Below, one piece after another: positions 23,628-32,544 of a stretch of DNA of 64,000 bases. The stretch lies in assembly GCA_036389835.1 (NCBI GenBank), contig DASVWC010000017.1:1-64000 (forward strand), written 5' to 3'. The position numbers were made by a program, and so were the translations under genes. Position 1 is the stretch's first letter; each line of letters opens with the position of its first letter. The notes below the pieces were generated by a model that saw only the letters and a list, made by a program, of their open reading frames with translations, searched no databases and was not told the DNA's origin. This DNA comes from AC-37 sp036389835. Its GTDB lineage: Bacteria; Actinomycetota; Thermoleophilia; Solirubrobacterales; Thermoleophilaceae.

Positions 23628-25574
23628 GTGGCCGTAGTCGCCTATCACGTCCTCTTCGCCGTCGCGGCCGGGTCGCTGCTGGCCGCGGCGCTGCGGCTGG
23701 CCTCCACGATCGCCGAGCGCGGCGCGGAGCGGTTCCTCGCCGCGGCCGTCTTCGCGGCCGCGGCCGCTGTCGCCGAGGCGCTCGTCCTCGGGCTCGCTCG
23801 CCTCGGCGACGAGCCGGCGGCCCTCACGGCCGCCGCCGTCGCGACCTGGCTCCTCGCGTGGCGGCTGCTTCCGGCGCCCACCGTGCGGCCAGCGAGCGAG
23901 TTGCCCGAGTGGCTCGCCGGCAGATCGCGCGCCGAGTGGCTGGCGATCGCGGGGGGGGTGGGTCTCGGCGCCGCCTGGCTCGCGTGGTGGCTCCTGCGGC
24001 CCGCGGTCGGCGCCGACAGCGTCCAGTACCACCTTCCCGAGGTCCTGACCTGGATCCACGAGGGCGACACCGGCGCCGTGCACGACCTGCATCCGCTCTA
24101 CCCGATCGGCAATTACCCGGTCACGAACGAGGTGCTGGTCGCATGGTCACTCGGGATCGCGCGCAGCTTCGCGCCGCTGCCGTTCCTGAGCATCGGGACG
24201 ATGCTGTTGCTCGTCGTCGGCGGCCTCTCCGGGCTGCGTGCCCTCGGGGTGGGCCGGCTCCCAGCCGCGCTGGCGGTGGCCGCGGTCGCGGCCTCGCCGC
24301 TCGCGGTCGCCCAGACGATCGGCCCCAACACCGACCTCCCCGCCCTGGCCTGGCTCGTGTGCTGCGCGAGCCTGGTCGCCTCGTCGCGCGCCAACCGCCC
24401 GCTGCTCGCGCCCGCGGTCGTGGCGGCCGGGCTGGCACTGGGCACCAAGACGACCCCGGCGCTCTTCGTGCTCGTCGTGCTCGGCCTGGGCGCGTGGGCC
24501 GCGCGCGGCGACCGGCGGCTGCGGGTGCCGGTCGCTCTGGCGACGCTCGCAGCCGTCGCGGTCGGCGGGACCTGGTACCTACGCAACCTGCTCGACCACG
24601 GCTCGCCGCTGTGGCCGTTCGCCTCGGGGCCGTGGGGCGACGCCGCGCCGTCGTTCGTCGACGAGACCGCGAGGACCGGGCTCGCCGAGCGCCCGCGCGC
24701 GACCCTCGACGGACAGCTCGGCGCGTACGAGGACTTCCTCGCCGGCGCGCTCGTAATGGTCCCGGCCGCGCTCGCCGCAGCGCTGGTCGCACGCGTCCGG
24801 CCGGTCCTCGCGGCCGCCGCGGCAACCGCCGCCGGGCTCGCGCTGTGGACGATGGCCCCGTTCACCGGGATCCCCGCGGACGTACCGGACCAGTGGGTGC
24901 CCGCGCTGACCGGCCTCGCCGTGAACGCGAGCCGCTACCTGCTCCCGGTGATCGCCGCGTCGGCGCTGACCGTCGCGCTCGCGTCTAGGTGCGGCGGCGC
25001 TGCGCTCCGCGCCGCCCTCGCCGTACTCGGCGTCGCGCTGCTCTGGGACCTGGTCCGGGTCGCGGACGCGTCGAACGCGGCGGCGCCGCCGGCGCCCGCG
25101 CTGCTGGCGGGGGCCGCCGCCGGAGTGCTCGCGGGAGCCGCCGTCGCGCCGCGGCTCGTCGCGCGGGCGATCCCGGGCTGGTCGGGGCCGGCGGCGCTGG
25201 TCGTGCTCGTCACCGTCCTGTCGGTTGCCGCGCCCGGCTTCATGGACCGGCACGCGCGGGTCGACCTGGGGTTCACGCCCGGCTACGAGGGCCTGCTCAC
25301 CGCGCTCGGCGACCGAGCCGGCTTCGACGACGACGAGCGGCCGGTCGCGTTCGCGCCGATCGTGCTCGGCACGCTGAGCGGCGACCGGCTGCGCCATCCG
25401 GTCGAGCTCATCCCGGCCGACGAGCCGTGCGAGCGCACGCGGGAACGGACCCGGACGCAGTGGGTGGTCGTCTACGACGGGTACTTCTTCGAGCCCTACA
25501 ACGCGCGCGGCTGCTTCGCGGGCGTCGCGCCGGCCCTCAGCTCGGGGGCGCTGAGGGTGTACGGCGGCGGCTGA
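23628..25574 (+). CDS. Large multi-pass membrane protein, GT-C-like
   Basis: A 648-residue protein with about 14 hydrophobic helices. The loop after helix 4 reads GADSVQYHLPEVLTWIHEG with YPIGNYPVTNEVL downstream, resembling phospholipid-carrier-dependent glycosyltransferases in which an early Asp is catalytic. A C-terminal periplasmic portion has Cys residues in EPCERTRERTRTQ and ARGCFAGVAP. GTG at 23628 is chosen because earlier in-frame starts fall in the divergent promoter region and overlap the opposite gene. The 3' end overlaps the convergent gene at 25537 by 38 nt. The exact activity is not known. Confidence 0.8.
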   Translation: MAVVAYHVLFAVAAGSLLAAALRLASTIAERGAERFLAAAVFAAAAAVAEALVLGLARLGDEPAALTAAAVATWLLAWRLLPAPTVRPASELPEWLAGRSRAEWLAIAGGVGLGAAWLAWWLLRPAVGADSVQYHLPEVLTWIHEGDTGAVHDLHPLYPIGNYPVTNEVLVAWSLGIARSFAPLPFLSIGTMLLLVVGGLSGLRALGVGRLPAALAVAAVAASPLAVAQTIGPNTDLPALAWLVCCASLVASSRANRPLLAPAVVAAGLALGTKTTPALFVLVVLGLGAWAARGDRRLRVPVALATLAAVAVGGTWYLRNLLDHGSPLWPFASGPWGDAAPSFVDETARTGLAERPRATLDGQLGAYEDFLAGALVMVPAALAAALVARVRPVLAAAAATAAGLALWTMAPFTGIPADVPDQWVPALTGLAVNASRYLLPVIAASALTVALASRCGGAALRAALAVLGVALLWDLVRVADASNAAAPPAPALLAGAAAGVLAGAAVAPRLVARAIPGWSGPAALVVLVTVLSVAAPGFMDRHARVDLGFTPGYEGLLTALGDRAGFDDDERPVAFAPIVLGTLSGDRLRHPVELIPADEPCERTRERTRTQWVVVYDGYFFEPYNARGCFAGVAPALSSGALRVYGGG

Positions 25575-26811
25575 CCTCGCCGCCGCGAACGCGGTCGATC
25601 AGCGCGACGGCCCCGAGTGCCGCGAGCATCACGACGAACGGGTCGACCGGCGCGCGGAAGCGAAGGTAGCCGACGACGAACACCGTGGCGACCATCGACA
25701 GGGGCACGAGCCAGACCCACCACGGGGCGCGGCGTGCCGCCGCGGTCGCCGCGCCGCCGATCGCGAGCGCGGCGAGCAGCCAGAACGTGACCAGCTCGAC
25801 GACGGCGAGCTTCGCGGTCGCGGTGATGCCGAGCTCGGAGCGAATCCAGTCGACGCCCGCGGCGTCGAAGTCGCGGCGGAGGTTCCACCAGGCGACCTTC
25901 ACCACGTAGCCCGGGTGCTCGCGGGCGTAGTCGATCGCGTGCGAGCGCAGCGCGTCGCTCCACTCGGGCTCGGCGTTCTCCATGCCGCGGAGCGCCTCGA
26001 GGTTCTCCGGGACGTCGAACCACACGACCCACGCGGCCGGCCAGCGCTCCTGGTCGCGGGCCATGTCGTTGTAGGTGCCCGCCAGCGTGAACCCGTCCTG
26101 GGTGCTCACGGGAACGAAGGCATCCACCGCCGCGGCGTTGCGGATCGTCCACGGCGCGATCGTGAGCAGGGCGGCGGCGGCGGCGAGCGCCGCGGGCGCG
26201 TACCGTCGGGCCGTGCGGCGCTCCCCCCGCGGCGGGAGCGCTGCGATCACGAGCGGGACGAGCATGAGGAGGGCGTTCTGGCGAGTGAGCGTCGCCAGGC
26301 CGGCGAGCACCCCCGCGAGCACGATCCACCTCAGCCGCGGGTCACGCAACCGGTAGTGGAGCGCCGCCGCGACGGCGCCGAGCACGAGGGGCGTCAGCAG
26401 CACCTCGGAGAGCAGGGCGTTGCCGATCATCCACATCGACGGGTAGACCGCCGCGAGGGCCAGCGCCGCGAGCCCCACGCGTCGACCGAAGAGCTGCCGC
26501 GCCACGAGGCTGGTCAGCGCCACCGTCAGCGTGCCGAGCAGGGCCTGGGCGACCCGCGCGACGTCCACCGAGTGCCCCGGGGTGACCGTGTAGACCGCGG
26601 CGAGGAAGACCGGGTAGCCCGGCGGGCGGTAGGCGGTCTCTCCCTTGAAGGCGGGGGTCGGCGGCGGGTAGCGCCCTTCGTCGGAGAGCGCGACCGCGTG
26701 GCGCTGGTAGTCGCCCGGGTCGGCGTACAGCTTGTAGTCAGGCGTGGTGGCGATCACGGCCAGGCGGACCACAAGCGCCAGCACGAGCAGCGCCAGGACC
26801 GCCTTCCTCAC
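25537..26811 (-). CDS. GT39/ArnT-like multi-pass glycosyltransferase (paralogue of 22229-23554)
   Basis: A 424-residue protein with about ten helices. After helix 1, YADPGDYQRHAVALSDEGRY supplies the acidic loop, followed by TAYRPPGYPVFLAAVY. The soluble segment VPVSTQDGFTLAGTYNDMARDQERWPAAW mirrors ISIQDAALYGTFNDDAANDEKRPWAW in the paralogue 3 kb away, so the two arose by duplication. GTG at 26811 overlaps the flippase TGA (GTGA), coupling the pair. It overlaps the convergent plus-strand gene by 38 nt at the 3' end. The open frame continues upstream, but only as the shadow of the flippase. Confidence 0.86.
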   Translation of the reverse strand: MRKAVLALLVLALVVRLAVIATTPDYKLYADPGDYQRHAVALSDEGRYPPPTPAFKGETAYRPPGYPVFLAAVYTVTPGHSVDVARVAQALLGTLTVALTSLVARQLFGRRVGLAALALAAVYPSMWMIGNALLSEVLLTPLVLGAVAAALHYRLRDPRLRWIVLAGVLAGLATLTRQNALLMLVPLVIAALPPRGERRTARRYAPAALAAAAALLTIAPWTIRNAAAVDAFVPVSTQDGFTLAGTYNDMARDQERWPAAWVVWFDVPENLEALRGMENAEPEWSDALRSHAIDYAREHPGYVVKVAWWNLRRDFDAAGVDWIRSELGITATAKLAVVELVTFWLLAALAIGGAATAAARRAPWWVWLVPLSMVATVFVVGYLRFRAPVDPFVVMLAALGAVALIDRVRGGEVSRRRTPSAPPS

Positions 26812-28307
26812 GCGGGGACGACCTCCGGCGTGGGCCGCCCGCGCACGTAGTTCCAGATCTCGCGCATGAGGCGGCGCTCGATCAGCAGGGTGAAGGCGAT
26901 GGTCGCGATCGAGTACAGCGCCAGCTCGGCGATCGCGCGCGCGAGCGTTCGGTCGCCGGGGATCAGTCTCACCAGCAGTGCGAGCGCCGCGGCCGGGACA
27001 CTCGGGAGGACCGCCCGCCCGAGGTGTCGCAGCATCTTGAAGCCCTCGAACAACCGCCGCAGGTAGTACGCCCTGGTCGCGAGGCTGATCGCCGTCATCG
27101 CTCCGAACCCCAGCGGGAAGCCGGTGAGCCCGAGCCAGACGATCAGCGGGACGCAGATGACCAGGAAGCCGACCAGGTTGACCACCGCCGTGATGAAGAT
27201 CGGGCGTGTGTCGTTCACCGCCCGGAAGAACAGCGACCAGTTCCACGCCACCTGCCGGAACGCGGCGATCATCCCGTACGCGGCGAGCAGCCCGACCGCG
27301 ACCCGCCAGCGCTCGCCGAGCACGAATGTGACCAGGTCGTCGGCGAACAGCGCGAGGCCGACGCCGAATGGCATGCCCCAGATCAGCGACAGGCGATTCG
27401 ACTTGACGAAAGCCTCGAAGAGCTTGTCCCGCTGTTCCGCGACACGGCAGACGGCCGGGTAGATCGTCTGGCTGATGATGTTGTCGACGCGGTCCGCGAA
27501 AGCCGCCACGCCGGTGGCCAAGCCGACCGCGCCGAGGCCCGCGACCCCGACCACCCGGTTGCCGACCAGCAGCGTCCCCTGCACGACGAGCAGGTTGCTC
27601 ATGCCGTACCCGACCAGCGGCCAGGAGAAGCTCACGTATGAGCGCATCGTCGCGCTGTCGTACCGGTAGCGAACCGGGTACGGGCCGACCGCGAGCGCGA
27701 CGGCCGCCGCCGCCGCCGCGCCGACGAGCGTGCCGAGCACGAGCGCCCAGTAGCCGAACCCACTCGCCGCGAGAGCGAAGATCACGATCGTCCCGAGGAT
27801 CGGGTCGACCGCGCTGATGGCCCGCTGGCGGACGAAGTCCATGCGGCGGTAGAAGGTCCACAGCGGAGCCTGGAACGCCGTCATCAGGACGCTGAGCCCC
27901 AGCACGATTCCCGGCGCGATGATCTCCTCCTGGCCGTAGGCGATCGCGTAGAGGGGCAGCGCGACGCACACGAACGCGACGAACGCCAGTGAGACGAGCA
28001 GCTCGAGCGTGAACGCCCGCTGGAATGCGAGCTCCTGGTCGTCCTCGCGCTGCTGGATGTACTTGTCGGCGATGCCGACCTGCTTCAGCCAGGAGAGCGT
28101 GATGAGCGTGGTGACCAGGATGGTCCAGATGCCGAACTCGGCGCGTGTGAGGAAGGCCGCGACCAGCGTGCGCTGGAGCAGCCCGAGGCCGGCAAGGCCG
28201 ACGTTGAAGCCGGTGTTGATGATCGTTCCGCGCGCGGTGTGCTCGCGGAGCGTCCGGCCTCCGAGTGGCACGTCGTCGCGATTCGTCCGATCGGTGCTCG
28301 TGCTCAT
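26808..28307 (-). CDS. Lipid-linked oligosaccharide flippase (Wzx-like)
   Basis: A 499-residue, 12-14 helix MOP-superfamily protein. GRTLREHTARGTIINTGFNVGLAGLGLLQRTLVAAFLTRAEFGIW and the later LSWLKQVGIADKYIQQREDDQELAFQRAFTLEL line up closely with the flippase at 9432-10916, so the two are paralogues. It would export the lipid-linked repeat made by the surrounding glycosyltransferases. It lies 19 nt downstream of the GT2 gene at 28327 and overlaps the GT39-like gene by 4 nt, making a GT2-flippase-GT39 operon. Confidence 0.88.
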   Translation of the reverse strand: MSTSTDRTNRDDVPLGGRTLREHTARGTIINTGFNVGLAGLGLLQRTLVAAFLTRAEFGIWTILVTTLITLSWLKQVGIADKYIQQREDDQELAFQRAFTLELLVSLAFVAFVCVALPLYAIAYGQEEIIAPGIVLGLSVLMTAFQAPLWTFYRRMDFVRQRAISAVDPILGTIVIFALAASGFGYWALVLGTLVGAAAAAAVALAVGPYPVRYRYDSATMRSYVSFSWPLVGYGMSNLLVVQGTLLVGNRVVGVAGLGAVGLATGVAAFADRVDNIISQTIYPAVCRVAEQRDKLFEAFVKSNRLSLIWGMPFGVGLALFADDLVTFVLGERWRVAVGLLAAYGMIAAFRQVAWNWSLFFRAVNDTRPIFITAVVNLVGFLVICVPLIVWLGLTGFPLGFGAMTAISLATRAYYLRRLFEGFKMLRHLGRAVLPSVPAAALALLVRLIPGDRTLARAIAELALYSIATIAFTLLIERRLMREIWNYVRGRPTPEVVPA

Positions 28308-28326
28308 CCCGAGGTAAAGGTGCCGG

Positions 28327-29286
28327 TCAGGCGACGATCGTACGCCGACTGACGCTCCCGTACAGCAGCGCTGCCGCGCCGGCGGCGTCGGCGATCACCT
28401 CCACCGCTGCCACCAGCGGAGCGCGGCGGCGGTACGGCAGCGCGCGCCGGGCGACCTGGCGCGCATACGGCACCGCCGCCGCGAGCGGAAGCGGCGAGTG
28501 CGTCAGCCGGGCGGCCGCGACCCCGGCGAGCGCGGCGTCGAACGCGGCCGTGCGCCGGGTGAGGAACCAGCGCGCAAAGAGGAACTGCCCGCGCAGCTCG
28601 GGGATGCGCTCGACCATGGCCGGGAAGTGACGCCGGCGGAGGTTCTCCGCCACATACGCGCGCGCGCCGCGCGGCAGGACGGCGTGCTCGACGACCGCCG
28701 CGGCGCAGAACGCCGTCCGCGCCCCACCCCGCCGCGCGCGCCACCCGAGCCACGTGTCCTCGCTGAGCGGCCGGCCGCGATCGTGGATCCAGGCCTCGAA
28801 CCCGCCGAGGCGCTCGAACAGCTCGCGCCGCAGGAAGACGTTCGCGGTCTCGTAGAGCCCGGTCTCCCGCTCGACGGTGAGGCTGCGCTCGAACGGCCCG
28901 CACTCCACCCCCGGCTCGGGCCGGACGGCGCCCACGATCAGGTCGGCGTCCGCGAGGCAGCGGAGCCCGGCCGCCAGCCAGTCGGGCGCGGGGAAGCAGT
29001 CGGCGTCCGTGAACGCCAGCACCGCGCCGCGGGCCTCGGCCGCGCCGCGATTGCGGGCGGCCGCGGCACCGCCCGGCGAGGGCTGCTCCACAAGGCGCAC
29101 CGGCCCGCCGGCGGACGCGACGACGGCCGCCGTGCCGTCGCTCGAGCCGTCGTCGACCACGACCACCTCGTAGGGCTGGTCGAGCCGCTGCCGGGCGAGC
29201 GAGTCGAGGGTCCGCCCGATCGTCGCCTCGGCGTCGTGCGCCGGGACGACCACCGTGACCGCCGGAGATCGCGAGTCGGGCGGCAC
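28327..29286 (-). CDS. GT2 family glycosyltransferase
   Basis: A 319-residue GT-A enzyme. AVTVVVPAHDAEATIGRTLDSLARQ opens the fold, VVVVDDGSSDGTAAVV follows, and the metal motif is LAFTDADCFPAPDWLAAG (DAD near residue 94). The acceptor-side acidic pair is in LSEDTWLGWRARRGG. The C-terminal 60 residues are hydrophobic and may touch the membrane. The start is GTG at 29286, 4 nt after the stop of the sulfatase-like gene, so both are probably in one transcript. Confidence 0.9.
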   Translation of the reverse strand: MPPDSRSPAVTVVVPAHDAEATIGRTLDSLARQRLDQPYEVVVVDDGSSDGTAAVVASAGGPVRLVEQPSPGGAAAARNRGAAEARGAVLAFTDADCFPAPDWLAAGLRCLADADLIVGAVRPEPGVECGPFERSLTVERETGLYETANVFLRRELFERLGGFEAWIHDRGRPLSEDTWLGWRARRGGARTAFCAAAVVEHAVLPRGARAYVAENLRRRHFPAMVERIPELRGQFLFARWFLTRRTAAFDAALAGVAAARLTHSPLPLAAAVPYARQVARRALPYRRRAPLVAAVEVIADAAGAAALLYGSVSRRTIVA

Positions 29287-29290
29287 GCGG

Positions 29291-30712
29291 CTACATGTAG
29301 CCGAGCAGCTTCATGCGCTCCTCGAGATCGCGGACCTCGTCCGCGTCGGGAGCGGGGGCGGTGGCGGCGACCGCGTCGACGTCGAACGTGGCCGTGGCGG
29401 CCGGGTGCTCGAGCGCGGCGCGCAGCCGGGCGAAGTCGTCGGGCCGCGCGCGCTCCAGGTCGGCTCCGGGCGGCTGGGGGGCCGTCTCGCCCGGATCCGC
29501 CTCCAGGTCGTAGAGGCGTTCGGCCGCACCCACGCGCAGCAGCTTGCGGCGGCCATCAGTCGCGCTGGTGAGCGGTGTCGTCAGGACCGACAGGCCCTCG
29601 CCCCACCCCCACTTCTCGGCGGTCGCGCGGAGCTCGTGCTCGGGCCCGGCGACAGCGGGATCGCACTGGGACACCGCCACGCCCGCGGGCAGGTCGTCCT
29701 CGCGCCAGGGACCGTCGACGCCCGTGGCCTCCGCCACGAGGCGCGGCAGGGCGGCGAGGCTGAGCACCGAGTCCGCGGGCGGCGCGCCGGGCCCAGCCGT
29801 CACGAACGGCACGGAGATCAACCGCTCGTCGAGCGACATCATGTGAGCGAGCCGGCCGTCCTCGCCGAGGTTCTCGCCGTGGTCGGAGAGGACGATCACC
29901 AGGGTGTCGTCGAGCACGCCGGCCCCGTCCATCGCCTCGAGCAGAGACGCGAGCCAGTCGTCCAGATAGCTCACCGAGCGCGCGTACAGGTGGCGCATCC
30001 GCTCGAGCGCGCCCTCCGGGACCCTCAGCTTCCCCACGGCGGCGTCCCAGATCCCGTCGAGCTTCATGTAGGCGCGGTTGTCGTTCGCCGCGCGGATGCG
30101 CTCGCGCAGCGGCAGGTCGTTGTAGGGGCGCGGCGGCAGGTAGGGCGAGTGGCACTCCACGAGGTTCACGAACCAGAAGAACGGGCCGGCCGGCTCGCGC
30201 AGCCAGCTCCTCATGACCTCCCCCGCCTCGCGCGCGCCGTCGTCGACGCGGGCCCGCGCCGCCTCGAGGAGCCAGCGCGCGTGGCTGCGCCGGTCGCGCC
30301 TGTGCAGGTTCGCCTGGCGCCCCGAGTTGATCGACACGAAGTCCTCGAACCCGGTGTCGAAGCCGGTCTCGCGCCCGACCCAGGTGTTCGCGCTCACCGC
30401 GCGCGTGGAGTACCCGGCCCGCCGTAGCACCTCGGGGAGGACCCGGTCCCGGTGCGACTCGAGGATCGGGCGTACGGCGTGCGGCCCGCCCTCGCGCACA
30501 TCCGCGAGCCCGGCGGCGCGCGGCAGCAGGCCCGTGAACATCGCCGCGTGCGAGGGCAGCGTCCAGCACCCCGCCGCGTACACATGAGGCAGCGCGGCGC
30601 CCCGGCGCGCGAGGTCCATGATCGCCGGCGTGGAGGCGCTCGGCGCGCCGTACGGCTCGAGGGCGTCCCGCCGCGCCGCATCGAGCACCACGCAGAGGAC
30701 ATTGGGCCGCAT
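29291..30712 (-). CDS. Sulfatase-fold hydrolase/transferase (alkaline phosphatase superfamily)
   Basis: A 473-residue protein. NVLCVVLDAARRDALEPYG supplies the first metal Asp (D11), and IVLSDHGENLGEDGRLAH supplies the late Asp-His metal ligands. True sulfatases carry Cys or Ser-x-Pro-Ser-Arg, matured to formylglycine; here the site is T51-L-P-S-H55. Thr as nucleophile is typical of phospho- or phosphoglycerol transferases in the same superfamily, so sulfate ester hydrolysis is doubtful. The C-terminal YDLEADPGETA is sulfatase-like. ATG at 30712 has TAGACT 8 nt upstream. It is divergent from a second protein of the same type. Confidence 0.85.
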   Translation of the reverse strand: MRPNVLCVVLDAARRDALEPYGAPSASTPAIMDLARRGAALPHVYAAGCWTLPSHAAMFTGLLPRAAGLADVREGGPHAVRPILESHRDRVLPEVLRRAGYSTRAVSANTWVGRETGFDTGFEDFVSINSGRQANLHRRDRRSHARWLLEAARARVDDGAREAGEVMRSWLREPAGPFFWFVNLVECHSPYLPPRPYNDLPLRERIRAANDNRAYMKLDGIWDAAVGKLRVPEGALERMRHLYARSVSYLDDWLASLLEAMDGAGVLDDTLVIVLSDHGENLGEDGRLAHMMSLDERLISVPFVTAGPGAPPADSVLSLAALPRLVAEATGVDGPWREDDLPAGVAVSQCDPAVAGPEHELRATAEKWGWGEGLSVLTTPLTSATDGRRKLLRVGAAERLYDLEADPGETAPQPPGADLERARPDDFARLRAALEHPAATATFDVDAVAATAPAPDADEVRDLEERMKLLGYM

Positions 30713-30720
30713 GCCCGTCC

Positions 30721-30726
30721 AGTCTA
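30721..30726 (-). promoter_or_regulatory. -10 element, leaderless promoter of the minus-strand sulfatase-fold gene
   Basis: TAGACT on the minus strand, 8 nt before ATG 30712, in the 56-nt divergent gap. Confidence 0.5.
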
Positions 30727-30754
30727 TGGCGGGCTCAGACTGCGAAGTGTCGGT

Positions 30755-30760
30755 TAGGCT
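30755..30760 (+). promoter_or_regulatory. -10 element, leaderless promoter of the plus-strand sulfatase-fold gene
   Basis: TAGGCT, 8 nt before ATG 30769. It pairs with the TAGACT box on the other strand to make a back-to-back promoter. Confidence 0.5.
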
Positions 30761-30768
30761 GCTCGGCC

Positions 30769-31677
30769 ATGCTCAAGCGTGGTCGGCGCGGCGACGTCCC
30801 AGAGGCCGGCCTGGCGCCAGCGGCCGCGGCGCGCCCGACTCCGCCGCCCGGCGCCCGCAACCTGGTCTTCGTCGTCCTCGACAGCCTGCGTTACGACTCG
30901 TGGACCGCGGCGCAGCCGGAGGTGCTCGCCAGGCTCGGCACCGTCGAGCGGCGCTGGAGCTACGCCACCTGGACCGCGCCCTCGCACTACAACCTGCTGA
31001 TGGGGCTCCTGCCCCACACGAGCCCGCCCGAGGTCTACGCCTCCGAGTACTACAAGCAGGACTTCCTCAAGTACGCCGAGCGGCTCAACGTGCCCGGGAT
31101 GGAGTTCCGAAAGGTCCTCCCGTCGATCTTCCTACCGACCTACCTGCACGGCCAGCTCGGCTACCTGACGCACGCCCGCGTTTCCATGCCGGTGCTGAAC
31201 GAGCACACCGTCATCAACCGCGACTTCGACAGCTACAAGCTGATGCCGAAGCACAACGACATGGCGGCGATGCTCGACGAGATGACGTTCGACGCGAGCC
31301 GCCCGTCGTTCTGGCTGCTGAACGTCGGCGAGACGCACTACCCGTACGCGCTGCCGGACGAGGACCCGCGCGAATGGCCCCACATCTCGGGCGTGCACGG
31401 CGTCTTCAAGAAGCTCGACGAGCAGAAGGACCAGCCCGGGATGACCGACTTCTTCGACGCTACCGCGCTGCGCCGGCTCCAGGACCGCCAGGTCGACGCG
31501 GTCCGCTATCTCGACACCGTGTTCGCGCGGCTGTTCGACATGCTGCCGAGCGACACCTGGGTGGTCGTGACCTCCGACCACGGCGAGCTGTTCGGCGAGG
31601 ACCGCTACTTCGGCCACGGCCCGGTGCAGCACGAGAAGGTCATGGAGGTCCCCTTCGTGGAGGGGATCGTCCCCTAG
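30769..31677 (+). CDS. Sulfatase-fold protein (short)
   Basis: A 302-residue protein of the alkaline phosphatase superfamily. A Pro/Ala-rich head of about 29 residues precedes NLVFVVLDSLRYDSW (metal Asp38). The nucleophile region is T69-A-P-S-H73, again Thr and His instead of Cys/Ser and Arg. Late metal ligands are in VVVTSDHGELFGEDRYFGHG. It ends soon after EVPFV, so it lacks the C-terminal subdomain of its divergent neighbour and may be a minimal catalytic domain. The next GT2 gene begins 3 nt after its stop. Substrate is unknown; a glycan or lipid phosphate is one possibility. Confidence 0.83.
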   Translation: MLKRGRRGDVPEAGLAPAAAARPTPPPGARNLVFVVLDSLRYDSWTAAQPEVLARLGTVERRWSYATWTAPSHYNLLMGLLPHTSPPEVYASEYYKQDFLKYAERLNVPGMEFRKVLPSIFLPTYLHGQLGYLTHARVSMPVLNEHTVINRDFDSYKLMPKHNDMAAMLDEMTFDASRPSFWLLNVGETHYPYALPDEDPREWPHISGVHGVFKKLDEQKDQPGMTDFFDATALRRLQDRQVDAVRYLDTVFARLFDMLPSDTWVVVTSDHGELFGEDRYFGHGPVQHEKVMEVPFVEGIVP

Positions 31678-31680
31678 CGC

Positions 31681-32544
31681 GTGGCGCCCGAGGTAAGCGT
31701 CGTCATACCGGTCCGCGACGGGGCCGACTCGATCGGGGCGCTGCTCTGCAGCCTCGAGCGCCAGACGCTCGCCCGCGAGCGCTTCGAGGTCGTGGTGGTG
31801 GACAACGCGTCGCGCGACGCCACCGCCGACATCGCCCGCGGGCGCGGCGCGACCGTGGTGCACGAGCCGGTCCCCAACCGCTCGCGTGCTCGCAACGCGG
31901 GCGTCGCCGCGACGGCGGCGGACCTGATCGCGTTCACCGACGCGGACTGCTTCGCGCACGAGCGCTGGCTCGAGGAGCTGCTCGCCTGCGCGGGTCGGGC
32001 GCCGCTCGTGGCCGGCGAGGTCGTCACGAGCACGAGCGACCCGCCCAACGCGATCGAGCGCTTCGAGCTGCTGTCGCGCTTCGGCCAGGGCGCGTGGGTC
32101 GAGCAGCAGGGGTGGGCCGCGACCGCCAACCTGCTCGTGCGCCGCGAGGCCTTCAACGCGGTCGGCGGCCTCGATCCGAGCTGGCGCCACATCGGCGAGG
32201 ACGTGGACTTCTGCCTGCGCGCCCGCGACGCGGGTTTCGGGCTGGCGTTCTGCCCGGACGCGGTCGTCGAGCACCACGCCGAGCGGCGGCTGCGGCCGAT
32301 GCTGAGCCGCTCGTACCGTCACGGCTACTCGGTCAACCAGGCCTGGCACCGGTTCGGCGGCGGCTACCGAGCCTGGCGCCACCCGGGCGGCGTCCTGAGC
32401 GGCCCGCGCGCGTTCCGCCGGCTCGGGCTCGACACCGCCGCGCTGCGCGGCCCGGACGGTCGCCGGCTCGCCGCTCTGGCCCGCGCCAGCTACGGCGCGC
32501 GCATCGTCGGCTCGGTGTGGGCCGAGCTGAGGCGCGCCCGATGA
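31681..32544 (+). CDS. GT2 family glycosyltransferase
   Basis: A 287-residue GT-A enzyme: EVSVVIPVRDGADSIGALLCSLERQ, then VVVDNASRDATADIA, metal motif LIAFTDADCFAHERWLEEL, and the acceptor-side IGEDVDFCLRARDAGFG. The C-terminal region has SRSYRHGYSVNQAWHRFGGGYRAWRHP. The start is GTG at 31681, 3 nt after the sulfatase-fold gene, and the TGA overlaps the next ATG (ATGA). It is in a three-gene operon with that protein and the next GT2. Confidence 0.9.
   Translation: MAPEVSVVIPVRDGADSIGALLCSLERQTLARERFEVVVVDNASRDATADIARGRGATVVHEPVPNRSRARNAGVAATAADLIAFTDADCFAHERWLEELLACAGRAPLVAGEVVTSTSDPPNAIERFELLSRFGQGAWVEQQGWAATANLLVRREAFNAVGGLDPSWRHIGEDVDFCLRARDAGFGLAFCPDAVVEHHAERRLRPMLSRSYRHGYSVNQAWHRFGGGYRAWRHPGGVLSGPRAFRRLGLDTAALRGPDGRRLAALARASYGARIVGSVWAELRRAR

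Noticed and set aside
29291..31677. Annotation as true arylsulfatases
   Set aside because: The Cys/Ser-x-Pro-Ser-Arg maturation motif is absent; Thr and His occupy those positions, so only the fold is claimed.
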